Shown in pieces: positions 11,317 to 22,414 of a stretch of DNA of 64,000 nt. Both the position numbers and the translations under genes were made by a program. The first letter of the stretch is position 1. Each line of letters starts with the position of its first letter. The stretch spans positions 806,001-870,000 of the forward strand of contig NZ_CP046120.1 of the NCBI RefSeq assembly GCF_009707465.1, read 5' to 3'. The notes beneath the pieces are model-generated. The model was given only the letters and a program-made list of their open reading frames with translations, did not search any database and was not told the DNA's origin. The stretch is from Novosphingobium sp. Gsoil 351. GTDB taxonomy: Bacteria; Pseudomonadota; Alphaproteobacteria; Sphingomonadales; Sphingomonadaceae.

Positions 11317-12453
11317 ATGACCGAACTCGACACCCTCTATTTCGACACCATCGCCTGGTTTTCGAGCCATGCGCTGCGGATCGCGCTGGCGATCGGGATC
11401 GGGGCGCTGCTGGTGCTGCTGTTCACCGGGCTCAAGCACCTGCTGCTGCGCGGCGCGGCGCGGCTTGGCGGTGACGGTTCGTGGCCCGCGCTGATCGCGG
11501 CGGTGATCCGCAAGACGCGCCTGTGGTTCCTGATCGCGCTCGCCGCGCGGTTGGTCCAGGGTTACGCCAACGCCCCCGAAATGGTCGGCAGGACCATCGG
11601 CTTCGTGTTCATCGTCGCCGCGACCTTCCAGGCGGCGATCTGGGCGCGGACGTTCGTGCTCGGGCTGATCGAGCACCGCGCCGGGCAAAATGGCCAGGAT
11701 TCGGGCCTAGCCAGCGCGATGGCGATCATCCGCCTGCTGGTGAGCTTCGCGGTGTTCGCGATCGCGCTGATCTTCGTGCTCGACAACCTGGGGGTCAACG
11801 TCACCGGCCTCGTCGCCGGGCTGGGCGTGGGCGGCATCGCCATCGGGCTCGCCGCGCAAGGTATCTTCGGAGATTTATTCGCGGCGCTCTCGATCCTGTT
11901 CGACAAGCCGTTCCGGGTCGGCGACACGATCGTCTATCAGGGCAAGGAGGGCCCGATCACCGGCCATGTCGAGCGGATCGGCCTCAAATCCACCCGGATC
12001 CGCGCGTTGACTGGCGAGCTGCGGATCATCGCCAACGCCAAACTGCTCGAACAGGAGCTGACCAACATGGCGGGCCAGCGGTTCTTTCGGATGCAGATCG
12101 CCGTCGGCGTGGTCTACCACACCCCGCCCGAGCTGGCCGAGGCGATCCCGGCGATCATGCAGCAAACGGTCGAGGCCGCGGGACAGACCTTCGTGCGCGC
12201 CAACTTCGCCGCGTTCGGGCCGAGCTCGCTCGACTACCAGCTGGTGTTCGAGGCCGAGGTCGGCGACCTGCCCGAGGCCAAGGCGGCCTACCAGGCGGTC
12301 GCATTGGGGCTGCTGCGCGCGTTCCGCGAGCGCGGGATCGAGTTCGCCTATCCCACCCAGACCACCTACACCGCCGCACCCGACGGCACGATGATCATGC
12401 CCTACGCTGGACCGCCCGCCGCGCCCGGCAAGAGCAGCGAAGCATCGCCATAG
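11317..12453 (+). CDS. small-conductance mechanosensitive channel (MscS family)
   Basis: 378-residue inner-membrane channel opened by membrane tension. Four to five transmembrane helices are predicted within residues 1-185. The pore-lining TM3 is rich in Gly/Ala ([19 protein letters not shown]), followed by the beta domain ([14 protein letters not shown]) and a C-terminal alpha/beta domain. The start ATG at 11317 follows 31 bases after the tetR stop. Its end overlaps the convergent queA gene by 52 bases. Confidence 0.92.
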   Translation: MTELDTLYFDTIAWFSSHALRIALAIGIGALLVLLFTGLKHLLLRGAARLGGDGSWPALIAAVIRKTRLWFLIALAARLVQGYANAPEMVGRTIGFVFIVAATFQAAIWARTFVLGLIEHRAGQNGQDSGLASAMAIIRLLVSFAVFAIALIFVLDNLGVNVTGLVAGLGVGGIAIGLAAQGIFGDLFAALSILFDKPFRVGDTIVYQGKEGPITGHVERIGLKSTRIRALTGELRIIANAKLLEQELTNMAGQRFFRMQIAVGVVYHTPPELAEAIPAIMQQTVEAAGQTFVRANFAAFGPSSLDYQLVFEAEVGDLPEAKAAYQAVALGLLRAFRERGIEFAYPTQTTYTAAPDGTMIMPYAGPPAAPGKSSEASP

Positions 12454-13447
12454 CTGTAGAAGCGGTATTCGGCGGCGATCGCGTGGGCATAAGCCGCCTG
12501 CATCGTCTCCAGCCCCATCAGCGCCGAGACCAGCATGAACAGCGTCGAGCGCGGCAGGTGGAAGTTGGTCATCAACCCGTCGATCGCGCGGAAGCGATAG
12601 CCAGGGGTGATGAAGATCGCGGTGTCGCCCGCAAACGGCTGGATGACGCCGTCTTCCCCCGTCGCGCTTTCGAGCAGGCGCAGGCTGGTGGTGCCGACCG
12701 CGACGATCCGTCCTCCGGCTTCGCGCGCGGCGTTGAGGCGGGCGGCGGTGGCGCCGTCGATCTGGCCCCATTCGGCGTGCATCGCATGGTTTTCGGTGTC
12801 GTCGGCCTTGACCGGCAGGAACGTCCCCGCGCCGACGTGCAACGTCAGGGTCTCGCGCGAGATCCCCGCGGCGTCGAGCGCATCGAGAAGCGCGGGGGTG
12901 AAGTGCAGCGCGGCGGTGGGCGCGGCGACCGCGCCGTCCTCGCGCGCGAAGATCGTCTGGTAGTCCGCGCGGTCGGCGTCGTCGGTCGCGCGTTTGCCCG
13001 CGATGTAGGGCGGTAGTGGCATCCGCCCCGCGCGTTCGAGCAAGACCTCGACCGGCTCCTCGCCGCCGAACGCCAGGGTCCAAGAGCCGTCCGGGTGAAG
13101 CGCATCGGCGCTGGCGCTCACGCCCGCGGCAAAGTCGATCGTATCCCCTTCCCGCAGCCGCCGCCCGTTGCGCACGAACGCCTGCCAGCGGCGCAAGTCG
13201 ATCCGTTTGTGGAGCGTCGCCCCGATCCGCGCTGCGCCGCGCCGACCTTCGAGCTGGGCGGGAATCACCCGGGTATCATTGAACACCAGCACATCGCCGC
13301 GGCGCAGCAGGCCCGGCAAGTCGCGGATCCCGGCATCGCTCAGCTGGCCGGGTCGCACCACCAGCATCCGCGCCGCGTCACGCGGCCGCGCCGGGCGCAG
13401 CGCGATTCGTTCGGGGGAAGCTCGAAATCGAACAGATCGACGCGCAT
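12402..13447 (-). CDS. queA: S-adenosylmethionine:tRNA ribosyltransferase-isomerase (single-base frameshift near 13415)
   Basis: Transfers and isomerises the ribosyl group of SAM onto preQ1-tRNA to make epoxyqueuosine. The start at 13447 encodes [12 protein letters not shown], the canonical opening. The frame then breaks at a run of five Gs (13413-13417 on the plus strand) and resumes one base over as [19 protein letters not shown]. One extra C on the coding strand restores a 348-residue protein of family length. The rest ([33 protein letters not shown]) is intact. Most likely a homopolymer sequencing error. Confidence 0.88.
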
Positions 13448-13496
13448 GGGGCGCCTGTAGGCAGCGTGTACGATTGCGTCGAGTGAACCAGCACCT

Positions 13497-13513
13497 CTCC
13501 CCTCACCGGGGAG
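13497..13513. repeat. short GC-rich hairpin between queA and the cyclophilin gene
   Basis: CTCCCC-TCACC-GGGGAG forms a perfect six-base-pair stem just downstream of the cyclophilin stop (minus strand). No T-run follows on either strand, so it is not a canonical terminator. It resembles a fragment of the CTCCCC/GGGGAG repeat seen at 61.9-62.0 kb. Confidence 0.35.
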
Positions 13514-13521
13514 GGGAAAGT

Positions 13522-14199
13522 TCAGTTCGACTTGGAAGCGTTCAGCTCATCGATCGAGGGCGCCGCGACCACTGCGGGAGCCGCCGCTATCACCGGTCGC
13601 GGCTTGTTCTCGCTGGCGAGCGAGGCCTGGACGATCTTCGTCGGGTTGGCCGGCGGCTCGCCGCGGACGATCGCGTCGACGTATTCCATTCCCGAGATCA
13701 CCCGGCCGAAGTTGGTGTACTTGTTGTCCAGCGCGAAGCGCGGGTAGAACATGATGAAGAACTGGCTGTTGGCGGTGTCGGGATCGTTGGTCCGCGCCAT
13801 CGACACCGTTCCGCGCACGTGTGGCACCGGGTTGAACTCGGCCTTGAGATCGGGCAGCGGCGACCCGCCCTGCCCGGTTCCCGTGGGATCGCCGGTCTGG
13901 GCCATGAAGCCATCGATCACGCGGTGGAAAATCACCCCGTTGTAGAACCCCTGCCCGGCCAGCGTCTTGATCCGCTCGACGTGCGCAGGCGCCCATTGCG
14001 GCTTGAGCCGGATGTCAACGCGCCCGCCGTTCGAAAGATCGAGCACCAGCACGTTTTCGGGATCGTGGGTGGGATCGGCATCGAGTGTCATGTCGATCGG
14101 GGCGGGCGGCGGGACCAGCGCTTCCTTCTTCTTGGCGGCGACGGGCGAGGCGATCAAGGCCAAGCCGAGAACGGCGGCGGCCAGCACGGGCAAACGCAT
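13522..14199 (-). CDS. periplasmic cyclophilin-type peptidyl-prolyl isomerase
   Basis: 225 residues: a signal peptide (residues 1-22, ending SPVAA), a short proline-rich linker, then a cyclophilin domain at about 45-190. Diagnostic segments are FYNGVIFHRVIDGFMAQTGD (catalytic Arg in FHRV), GTVSMAR and NSQFFI. It catalyses cis-trans proline isomerisation of exported proteins. A Pro/Ala-rich tail of about 35 residues follows the domain. Confidence 0.92.
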   Translation of the reverse strand: MRLPVLAAAVLGLALIASPVAAKKKEALVPPPAPIDMTLDADPTHDPENVLVLDLSNGGRVDIRLKPQWAPAHVERIKTLAGQGFYNGVIFHRVIDGFMAQTGDPTGTGQGGSPLPDLKAEFNPVPHVRGTVSMARTNDPDTANSQFFIMFYPRFALDNKYTNFGRVISGMEYVDAIVRGEPPANPTKIVQASLASENKPRPVIAAAPAVVAAPSIDELNASKSN

Positions 14200-14304
14200 A
14201 AGGTATTCGAGCTCCGTCGCGGGAATGAGGGTGGTCCCGGCGGCGGCGCGATACCGCGAACCGTCTGTCCCCGCAATGAATAAGGGGGGTGTGCGAGGAT
14301 GGGT

Positions 14305-14814
14305 TCAGCGGTTGCCCAGCAGCCCGTTTTGACGCACCCGCGCATTGACCTCGTCGCGCACCGTTGGGGTCACGAACTTCGCGATGTCGCCGCCATAGAC
14401 GGCGATCTCCTTGACCAGGCGGCTGGCGATCGGCTGGAGCGCGACGTCGGCCATCAGAAAGATCGTCTCGACCCGATCGTTGATCTGACGGTTCATGCCG
14501 GTGAGCTGGTATTCGTACTCGAAATCGGTGACCCCGCGGATACCGCGGATCACCGTGGCCGCGCCCTGACTTTCGGCAAAGTCCATCAGCAGCGAGTTGA
14601 AACCGACGACGCGAATATCCCCGTCCAACCCCGCGACCTCGCGTTGCACCATCGCGATGCGCTCGTCGTCGGAGAACATCGGCGACTTGGCGATGTTTGT
14701 GGTGACCCCCACGATCAGCCGGTCGACCAGCTTCGCCCCACGGCCGATGATATCCATATGGCCGAGCGTGATCGGATCGAACGTGCCCGGATAAACCCCC
14801 ACCCGTTCCGCCAT
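14305..14814 (-). CDS. coaD: phosphopantetheine adenylyltransferase
   Basis: Fourth step of coenzyme A synthesis, joining 4'-phosphopantetheine and ATP to dephospho-CoA. 169 residues, normal length. The nucleotidyltransferase motif is YPGTFDPITLGH, and the second motif ISSR-like appears as LQPIASRLVKEIA. It sits directly downstream of the prenyl synthase gene with no gap, implying translational linkage. Confidence 0.96.
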   Translation of the reverse strand: MAERVGVYPGTFDPITLGHMDIIGRGAKLVDRLIVGVTTNIAKSPMFSDDERIAMVQREVAGLDGDIRVVGFNSLLMDFAESQGAATVIRGIRGVTDFEYEYQLTGMNRQINDRVETIFLMADVALQPIASRLVKEIAVYGGDIAKFVTPTVRDEVNARVRQNGLLGNR

Positions 14815-15732
14815 CTAGTGATCCCTCTCGAGAACGTACCGCGCCACCGCACGCAGGATGCCGGCTTCCTCGCCGCAGCCGGCGAGTTGCCCGATCGCCT
14901 GGTCGACCAGCATCGTCGCCTGCTCGCGCGCGCGCTCGACGCCAAGTAGCGAGAGAAACGTCTGCTTGCCCGCGTCGGCGTCCTTGCGCAGCGCTTTGCC
15001 CGCCACCGCCTCGTCGCCCTCGGCATCGAGCATGTCATCGACGATCTGGAAAGCGAGGCCAAGATCTCGAGCGAACCCGCGCAAGTGCTGGCGTCCCTCG
15101 ACGGGAACCCGCCCCAGGATCGCCCCCATATCCACCGCCGCCGCAAGCAACGCGCCGGTCTTGAGAGCCTGGAGCCGGGTTACCGTCGGCAAGTCGAACA
15201 CCTCGTGCTCGGCGACCATGTCCATCATCTGCCCACCGGCCATGCCGCTCGCGCCGCTGGCGGTGGCGAGCGCGTGGCACAGCTCGATCCGCACGAACGG
15301 ATCGCCGCTGGTGGCAGGGTCGGCGAGGATTTCGAACGCCATCGCATGAAGTGCGTCGCCCGCAAGCACCGCGGTCGCCTCGTCGAAGGCGCGGTGGACG
15401 GTCGGCTTGCCGTGGCGCAGCGCGTCATCGTCCATGCACGGCAGGTCGTCGTGGATCAGCGAGTAGATATGGATCGCCTCGATCGCGGTGGCGACCCGCA
15501 CCGCCGCAGCGCGATCGACCGCGTGCATTTCGGCGGTGGCGACCAGCAGCAACGGGCGCAACCGCTTGCCCCCGCCGATTGCGGCATAGCGCATCGCTTC
15601 GACCAGTCGCGCACGCGGGTCGGCGGGCACCGGCAACAGCGCATCGAAGCTGGCGTCGATGTCGCGCGCGATCCGTTCGAGCGGCTCGCGCAGATCGGAG
15701 GATGCGGCAGCGTCCGCCGTCACCAGCGTCAC
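14815..15732 (-). CDS. ispA: polyprenyl synthetase, farnesyl/geranylgeranyl diphosphate synthase type
   Basis: Condenses isopentenyl diphosphate with allylic diphosphates to C15 or C20 products that feed ubiquinone, undecaprenol and carotenoids. 305 residues. First Asp-rich motif DDLPCMDDD preceded by IHIYSLIH, second Asp-rich motif DDMLD, and GGKRLRP for substrate binding. The start GTG overlaps the xseB stop by three bases. The pairing with xseB matches the ispA locus of many proteobacteria, which supports the IspA assignment. Confidence 0.92.
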   Translation of the reverse strand: MTLVTADAAASSDLREPLERIARDIDASFDALLPVPADPRARLVEAMRYAAIGGGKRLRPLLLVATAEMHAVDRAAAVRVATAIEAIHIYSLIHDDLPCMDDDALRHGKPTVHRAFDEATAVLAGDALHAMAFEILADPATSGDPFVRIELCHALATASGASGMAGGQMMDMVAEHEVFDLPTVTRLQALKTGALLAAAVDMGAILGRVPVEGRQHLRGFARDLGLAFQIVDDMLDAEGDEAVAGKALRKDADAGKQTFLSLLGVERAREQATMLVDQAIGQLAGCGEEAGILRAVARYVLERDH

Positions 15733-15998
15733 CGCGCGCCGGTATCGTCGAACGGACGCAGGCCGGTGGGCTGGCCGTCGGCGCCGGTCACGATCGCTTC
15801 GATCCGCGCCTGCGCCGCATCAAGCCGCGCCTGGCAATGTGCGCGCAGCAGATTGCCGTGGGTATAGAGATCGATCGATTCCTCGAGCGGGGTGTCGCCG
15901 CTCTCGAGCCGTCGCACGACATCCTCGAGCGCCCTGAGCGCGTCTTCGAAGTTCAGGCCGGAAATATCCTGGGCTGCGATGTCGGGCTGTTCGGTCAT
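15729..15998 (-). CDS. xseB: exodeoxyribonuclease VII small subunit
   Basis: 89-residue small subunit of ExoVII, a nuclease that degrades single-stranded DNA. The conserved core is present: FEDALRALEDVVRRLESGD, then PLEESIDLYTHGNLLRAHC. The start at 15998 (MTEQPD) is favoured over one 13 codons upstream because it gives the usual short N-terminus. The large subunit gene is not in this window. Confidence 0.9.
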   Translation of the reverse strand: MTEQPDIAAQDISGLNFEDALRALEDVVRRLESGDTPLEESIDLYTHGNLLRAHCQARLDAAQARIEAIVTGADGQPTGLRPFDDTGAR

Positions 15999-16090
15999 AC
16001 CGGCGGCAGCATTGACCAGGCATGGCGGCATGGTCAAGCTGGCTCCTGTGCCCCGCCCGCTTGGCCAAGGGGTGATCAGGAGACCGGGGC

Positions 16091-16498
16091 ATGAAGTGGA
16101 TCATCGCATACGTTGCCGCGGGGCTGTCGTTCGGGGCGCTCGATGCGGTGTGGCTCGGCTGGGCCGGCAAGAACCTCTATCGCCCCGCGCTGGGCGAGCT
16201 GCTCGCCCCCAGCTTCCGCCCCGCCCCGGCGATCGCGTTCTACTTGCTCTACATCGCCGCGCTGGTGTGGTTCGCGGTGCGCGCGGGACACACCAGTGGC
16301 CTTGGGGGCGGGATCGGCATCGCGGCGCTCAACGGCGCGCTGTTCGGGGCGATCTGCTATGCCACCTACGACCTGACCAACCAGGCGACGATGAAGGTCT
16401 GGCCGGTGCACGTGACGCTGATCGACATCGCCTGGGGCGCGTTCGCCAGCGCCGTCGCGGCGGCGGTGGGCTTCTGGGCGATGGCGCGGTTGGGGTGA
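16091..16498 (+). CDS. DUF2177 family membrane protein
   Basis: 135 residues with four predicted membrane helices. The DUF2177 pattern is clear: W-AYVAAGLSFGALDAVWLGW at the N-terminus and GALFGAICYATYDLTNQAT in the third helix. AGGAG lies nine bases before the ATG. Function unknown. Followed after four bases by a second membrane protein gene on the same strand, so the two probably form an operon. Confidence 0.85.
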   Translation: MKWIIAYVAAGLSFGALDAVWLGWAGKNLYRPALGELLAPSFRPAPAIAFYLLYIAALVWFAVRAGHTSGLGGGIGIAALNGALFGAICYATYDLTNQATMKVWPVHVTLIDIAWGAFASAVAAAVGFWAMARLG

Positions 16499-16502
16499 GG
16501 CC

Positions 16503-17153
16503 ATGCTCATAGGTCACTGGGCGCCTGCCCTCGCCGCCGCCGCTCACCCGCGAGCGCCCAAACTCGGTACGCTGTTCGTCGCCGGACAACTGGTCGACTG
16601 GGGCTTCTTCGCGCTGCTGCTGACCGGCGCGGAGAAGATGCGCGTGGTGCCAGGGATCACGGCGATGAACCCGATGGACCTTTATCAGATGCCCTACACG
16701 CACAGCCTGCTGGGCAGCGCGGTGTGGGCGGCCGGGTTCGCGCTTTTCATCTGGCTGTGGCGACGGGATCGGGTCGCCGCGGGCATCGCGGGCTCGGTAG
16801 TGCTGTCGCACTGGCTGCTCGATCTGCTGGTCCACCGCCCCGACCTGACACTGGCGGGATCGTCCCCAAAGTTGGGGTTGGGGCTATGGAATCACCCGGG
16901 AATCGAGATGCCCCTGGAATTGTCGCTGACGTTCGCTGCGCTCGGCTTCTACCTGGCGCGAACTCGCGGCCCGGCGCTGCCCGCGATGGTCCTGGCGGCG
17001 ATTCTGCTCGCGCTCCAGGCGGTGAACTGGTTCGGGCCGGTGGCGCGCGAGGTGACGCCGGAAACGTCCTTTCTGGCGTTCTTCGCTTACGGCGTGGCTA
17101 CGCTGGCCGCAGGGTGGCTGGGCCGAATCCGCCGAACCGCCGTGGGCACTTAG
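16503..17153 (+). CDS. multi-spanning membrane protein, possible membrane-bound metal-dependent hydrolase type
   Basis: 216 residues with about six hydrophobic segments. Histidines and acids repeat in a pattern like the YdjM/DUF457 group: GHWAPAL near the start, YTHSLLGSAVW, and SHWLLDLLVHRPD. This suggests a metal site, but I could not confirm the family from motifs alone. Co-directional with the DUF2177 gene four bases upstream. No function is assigned. Confidence 0.7.
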   Translation: MLIGHWAPALAAAAHPRAPKLGTLFVAGQLVDWGFFALLLTGAEKMRVVPGITAMNPMDLYQMPYTHSLLGSAVWAAGFALFIWLWRRDRVAAGIAGSVVLSHWLLDLLVHRPDLTLAGSSPKLGLGLWNHPGIEMPLELSLTFAALGFYLARTRGPALPAMVLAAILLALQAVNWFGPVAREVTPETSFLAFFAYGVATLAAGWLGRIRRTAVGT

Positions 17154-17417
17154 CGCTTTCCTACACAGTCGGCTTGCCGCCATCTCGCATAGGCCAAGCC
17201 GCGCAGAATCACTCCTGGCACCGATTCGAGAAACTCGAAGATCACGGCTAGATCGGCAAAGGTCACATCGCTCGACGCGAGTGCTCCAGTAAGATTCTGA
17301 AAACGATGAGATATTCTAGAAAATCCGAAGAGATTCGCTTCGCGTTCCGCGGTCCATCCGCGGCTATCGCGGCCCAACCGCTGGCGCTCGCTCCGAGGCC
17401 CCGCTAAGGGCGCGCGC

Positions 17418-19641
<2,224 letters not shown>

Positions 19642-19645
<4 letters not shown>

Positions 19646-20391
19646 TTCGGGGCACCATCCGCGTCGGCGTCGGCGGGTGGACGTATGAGCCGTGGCGCGG
19701 GGTGTTTTATCCGGAGGCCTTAGCTCAGAAGCGCGAGCTGGAATACGCCGCGCAGCATCTGACCGCGATCGAGATCAACGCGACGTTCTATGGGCGGCAG
19801 AAGCCGGAGAGTTATCGCAACTGGGCCAAGGCCGCGCCCGATGGCTTCAAGTTCAGCCTCAAGGCTTCGCGCTATGCGACCGCGCGCAAGGTGCTGGCCG
19901 ACGGCGGGGATTCCATCACGACATTTCTCGAGCAGGGCTTTACCGAACTCGGCGATCGGCTCGGGCCGATCCTGTGGCAGTTCGCGGCGACCAAGCGCTT
20001 CGATCGCGACGATTTCGCCCGATTTCTCGACCTCATCCCCGACCAGCAGGACGGTACCCCGCTGCGCCATGCGCTCGAGCCGCGCCATGAAAGCTTCCGC
20101 GATCCGGCGTTCTACGCGCTCGCCCGCGCCCGCAACATGGCGATCGTGTTTGCCGACGACGACGAATTCCCCTGCATCGACGAGCCGACGGCCGACTTCG
20201 CGTATACCCGGCTCCAGCGCAGCGTCGAGAGCGTTGCCACCGGCTACCCGCCCAAGGCGCTGGACGGATGGGCCGAGAAGGCGCGCGCCTGGGCGGCGGG
20301 CGGCCGCGACGTATTCGCCTTTTTCATCGCGGGGGCCAAAGTTCGCAACCCCGCCGCCGCGCAGGCGCTGATCAAGCGCCTCGAGACCTAG
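19642..20391 (+). CDS. DUF72 domain-containing protein
   Basis: 249 residues of the DUF72 (YecE-like) family, a TIM-barrel-like fold of unknown function. Family markers: VGVGGWTYEPWRGVFYPE at the N-terminus, INATFYGRQKPESYRNWA, KFSLKASR, LGPILWQF and, near the C-terminus, YTRLQRS. The GTG start overlaps the purL stop by four bases, so the two may be co-translated. No catalytic role is established for the family. Confidence 0.9.
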
Positions 20392-21201
20392 TCAGGCCGT
20401 CTGCGGCTTCATCAGCTCGTAGGGGTCCTGCCCCTCCTGGGCCCAAACCCGGTGTGCTTCGGCGTAGTGCTTCGCCGGCGTGATGTTGAGCTTCCGCCGC
20501 GCCTCGTCCAGCGGCATCGCCAGCAGCTCGCGGATCGGCATTTCGGCAATGCGCGGGCAGGCCTTGCCCAGCTTCTGCCCCTCGCGGATCGCGGCCAGTA
20601 CGGGGGCCTTGGTCTTGGTCTGGCGCTTGATATGCAAGCCACCGAGATAGGCGATGAAAAGGTGCGCGGGGCTGGGCGACTGGCTGAAGGTGAATGCCAG
20701 CACGCACTGCTCGCCCAGCGGGTCGCGGCCATAGCCGGTCAGGACATGGAGCAGATCGTGGGTGTCGCGGTGACGGCGGCCGTACCACGACAGGACGTCG
20801 TCGTAGCGCGGACGATCGCCCCACGATTTGGCCTCTTCCTCGACCAGCCCTGCGGCGCTCAGCCCTTCGCGCTCCATGAAGTCGCAATAGGCGGCGGCGA
20901 CGGTGCCGGCGCCAAGTGCGCGCAGGGCCGCATGATCGTCGAGGATCGGTGGCAGTTCGGGCTCTTGCCGATAGATCCCCGCGGCCGGTTCGCTGGCCAT
21001 GAACGCTTCTGCGCTGGGAACGAAGTCGCGCCGCGGAAGGGCCTCGAAGATGGCGAACACCTCGGCGGTGTTTTCCTTGTCCTTGAGCAAGCGGCGGAAA
21101 TGCCCGAGCGCCTTGAACGGCCGCGTACGCAGCTTGGTGCGGCGCGGATCGGCGAAAACCCGGTCGGCAGCGGGGGCGAAATCGTGGACGAGCGCGTTCA
21201 T
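20392..21201 (-). CDS. Coq4 family protein (ubiquinone biosynthesis)
   Basis: 269 residues. The Coq4 hallmark HDLLH followed by GYGRDPLGE occurs at about residues 146-162, with a C-terminal part rich in basic residues. In yeast and in some bacteria Coq4 is needed for ubiquinone biosynthesis; its metal-binding HDxxH motif is thought to be functional. The ATG at 21201 is preceded, after 20 bases, by a palindromic operator-like site. It is convergent and nearly abutting with the DUF72 gene. Confidence 0.85.
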   Translation of the reverse strand: MNALVHDFAPAADRVFADPRRTKLRTRPFKALGHFRRLLKDKENTAEVFAIFEALPRRDFVPSAEAFMASEPAAGIYRQEPELPPILDDHAALRALGAGTVAAAYCDFMEREGLSAAGLVEEEAKSWGDRPRYDDVLSWYGRRHRDTHDLLHVLTGYGRDPLGEQCVLAFTFSQSPSPAHLFIAYLGGLHIKRQTKTKAPVLAAIREGQKLGKACPRIAEMPIRELLAMPLDEARRKLNITPAKHYAEAHRVWAQEGQDPYELMKPQTA

Positions 21202-21221
21202 GGAATCGCGCCTAGCATAAC

Positions 21222-21235
21222 TGACATCAATGTCA
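21222..21235. promoter_or_regulatory. palindromic operator-like site upstream of the coq4-like gene
   Basis: TGACATCAATGTCA is a perfect inverted repeat (six-base arms, two-base spacer) ending just upstream of the Coq4-like start. On the minus strand it overlaps a TTGACA that could serve as a -35 box. Regulator unknown. Confidence 0.4.
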
Positions 21236-21240
21236 ATATA

Positions 21241-21711
21241 TCAGCAGCGACACGCCGGCTTGGCTGCCGGCTTGGGCGCGGTGGCGCGAAATTCCTCCGG
21301 CGTTAGCTGAAGGTTGCCGTCGCGGTCCGCACCCTTGAAGCGGTTCGCGGTGGTCACCGCCCATTCCTCGAAACTGAGCAGATTGTTGCCGTCGAGGTCG
21401 AGCTTCCTGAACGCTGCCGTGCGCGTGGCGAGCAGTTCGTTGCGGCTGATCAGGCGGTCGCCGTTGTGATCGAAGCGCGCAAACCGGCGCTGCTCGCGGC
21501 TCATCTCGCTGGCCTCGGGCGGAGCGGGACCGCGCAGGCCCGCCACATTCGCCGAAGGCAGCGCGCTTGGATCGCCCGGCGGACCGGCATCCTCGCCCAG
21601 CAGATCGGGCGGTGGCGCCCCGGCTTCGAGCGCGTCACGTCCGGCGAACCAGAACACACCAGCGGCGGCGAGCAGCAGCACCGCCAGCGCACCCAGCACG
21701 ATCCGGTTCAT
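21241..21711 (-). CDS. membrane-anchored EF-hand protein
   Basis: 156 residues. One N-terminal hydrophobic segment (residues 4-23) acts as anchor or uncleaved signal. A Pro/Ala-rich linker follows, then three EF-hand loops: DHNGDRLISRNE, DLDGNNLLSFEE and DRDGNLQLTPEE. Each loop keeps the acidic first position and Glu/Asp at position 12, so calcium binding is likely. The C-terminus is Ala/Pro/Lys-rich and ends CRC. Probably periplasmic; role unknown. Confidence 0.82.
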   Translation of the reverse strand: MNRIVLGALAVLLLAAAGVFWFAGRDALEAGAPPPDLLGEDAGPPGDPSALPSANVAGLRGPAPPEASEMSREQRRFARFDHNGDRLISRNELLATRTAAFRKLDLDGNNLLSFEEWAVTTANRFKGADRDGNLQLTPEEFRATAPKPAAKPACRC

Positions 21712-21742
21712 CGCCGATCCCCCCCATCACCGCAGTATTAGC

Positions 21743-22369
21743 CTAACGCCCGAACATGCCAAGCCGGACGATCCGCAGGAGCGCCAACGCACCCACCTCC
21801 TCAGCTGGTGGCAGATTGGCGAGGATCAGCAACGGGCGCAGCGCGCGGGGCAGACGCTGCACCGCGATCGCCGCGCAGGGCATGGTCCAGCGTCGCGCTG
21901 ATGCCGCGATCGCCAGCCCATCGACCGGGCACCCGATGACCCGGGCAAGCGCCGCCACCGCCCCGGTGCGCGCTTCCACCAGGCGGGCCAGCGCGTTCTC
22001 GTCGGCATCGTCCCCGACCAACCCTTCCCACCCGTCGATCAACGCTTCGAGCGCGGGGCGCTCGCCGTCGAACGCCGTCAGCGCGGCGAGCAGCGGTTCG
22101 CCAACGGGCCACGTGGCCGCTGCGGTCCGCATCCGGTCGCGCCACCAGGCGAGCTTGAGCTGCGCCAGCAGCGGCGAACTGGCACCGGCGACGGCGCGGG
22201 ACAAGCGGTGATCGAACGCCAGCAGCGCGGTCCAGGCCGAACGTGCCTGCCCCGGCGCATATGCTATCGCCAGCCGCATGGGCGGTGGTAATTCGCCCGA
22301 AACTCCACCAGTTTCAGCGCTCTGCGACGACACGATCAGCCCCGTGGATTGAAAGACGGCGTTAACCAT
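21743..22369 (-). CDS. squalene/phytoene-synthase-like protein (divergent)
   Basis: 208 residues. The segment RLAIAYAPGQARSAWTALLA ... LAQLKLAWWRDRM resembles the N-terminal half of the squalene/phytoene synthase superfamily, the NDUFAF6-like branch. The DxxxD active-site motifs of true prenyl synthases are not evident. I infer a non-catalytic or divergent member. The start is uncertain: an internal ATG at 22279 would trim 30 poorly conserved residues. Divergent from the Tad-type pilus genes 45 bases away. Confidence 0.6.
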   Translation of the reverse strand: MVNAVFQSTGLIVSSQSAETGGVSGELPPPMRLAIAYAPGQARSAWTALLAFDHRLSRAVAGASSPLLAQLKLAWWRDRMRTAAATWPVGEPLLAALTAFDGERPALEALIDGWEGLVGDDADENALARLVEARTGAVAALARVIGCPVDGLAIAASARRWTMPCAAIAVQRLPRALRPLLILANLPPAEEVGALALLRIVRLGMFGR

Positions 22370-22414
22370 CCTGCTTGAAGGACCGCTTACCAGGCCCTGC
22401 TATTCGCAAGCACT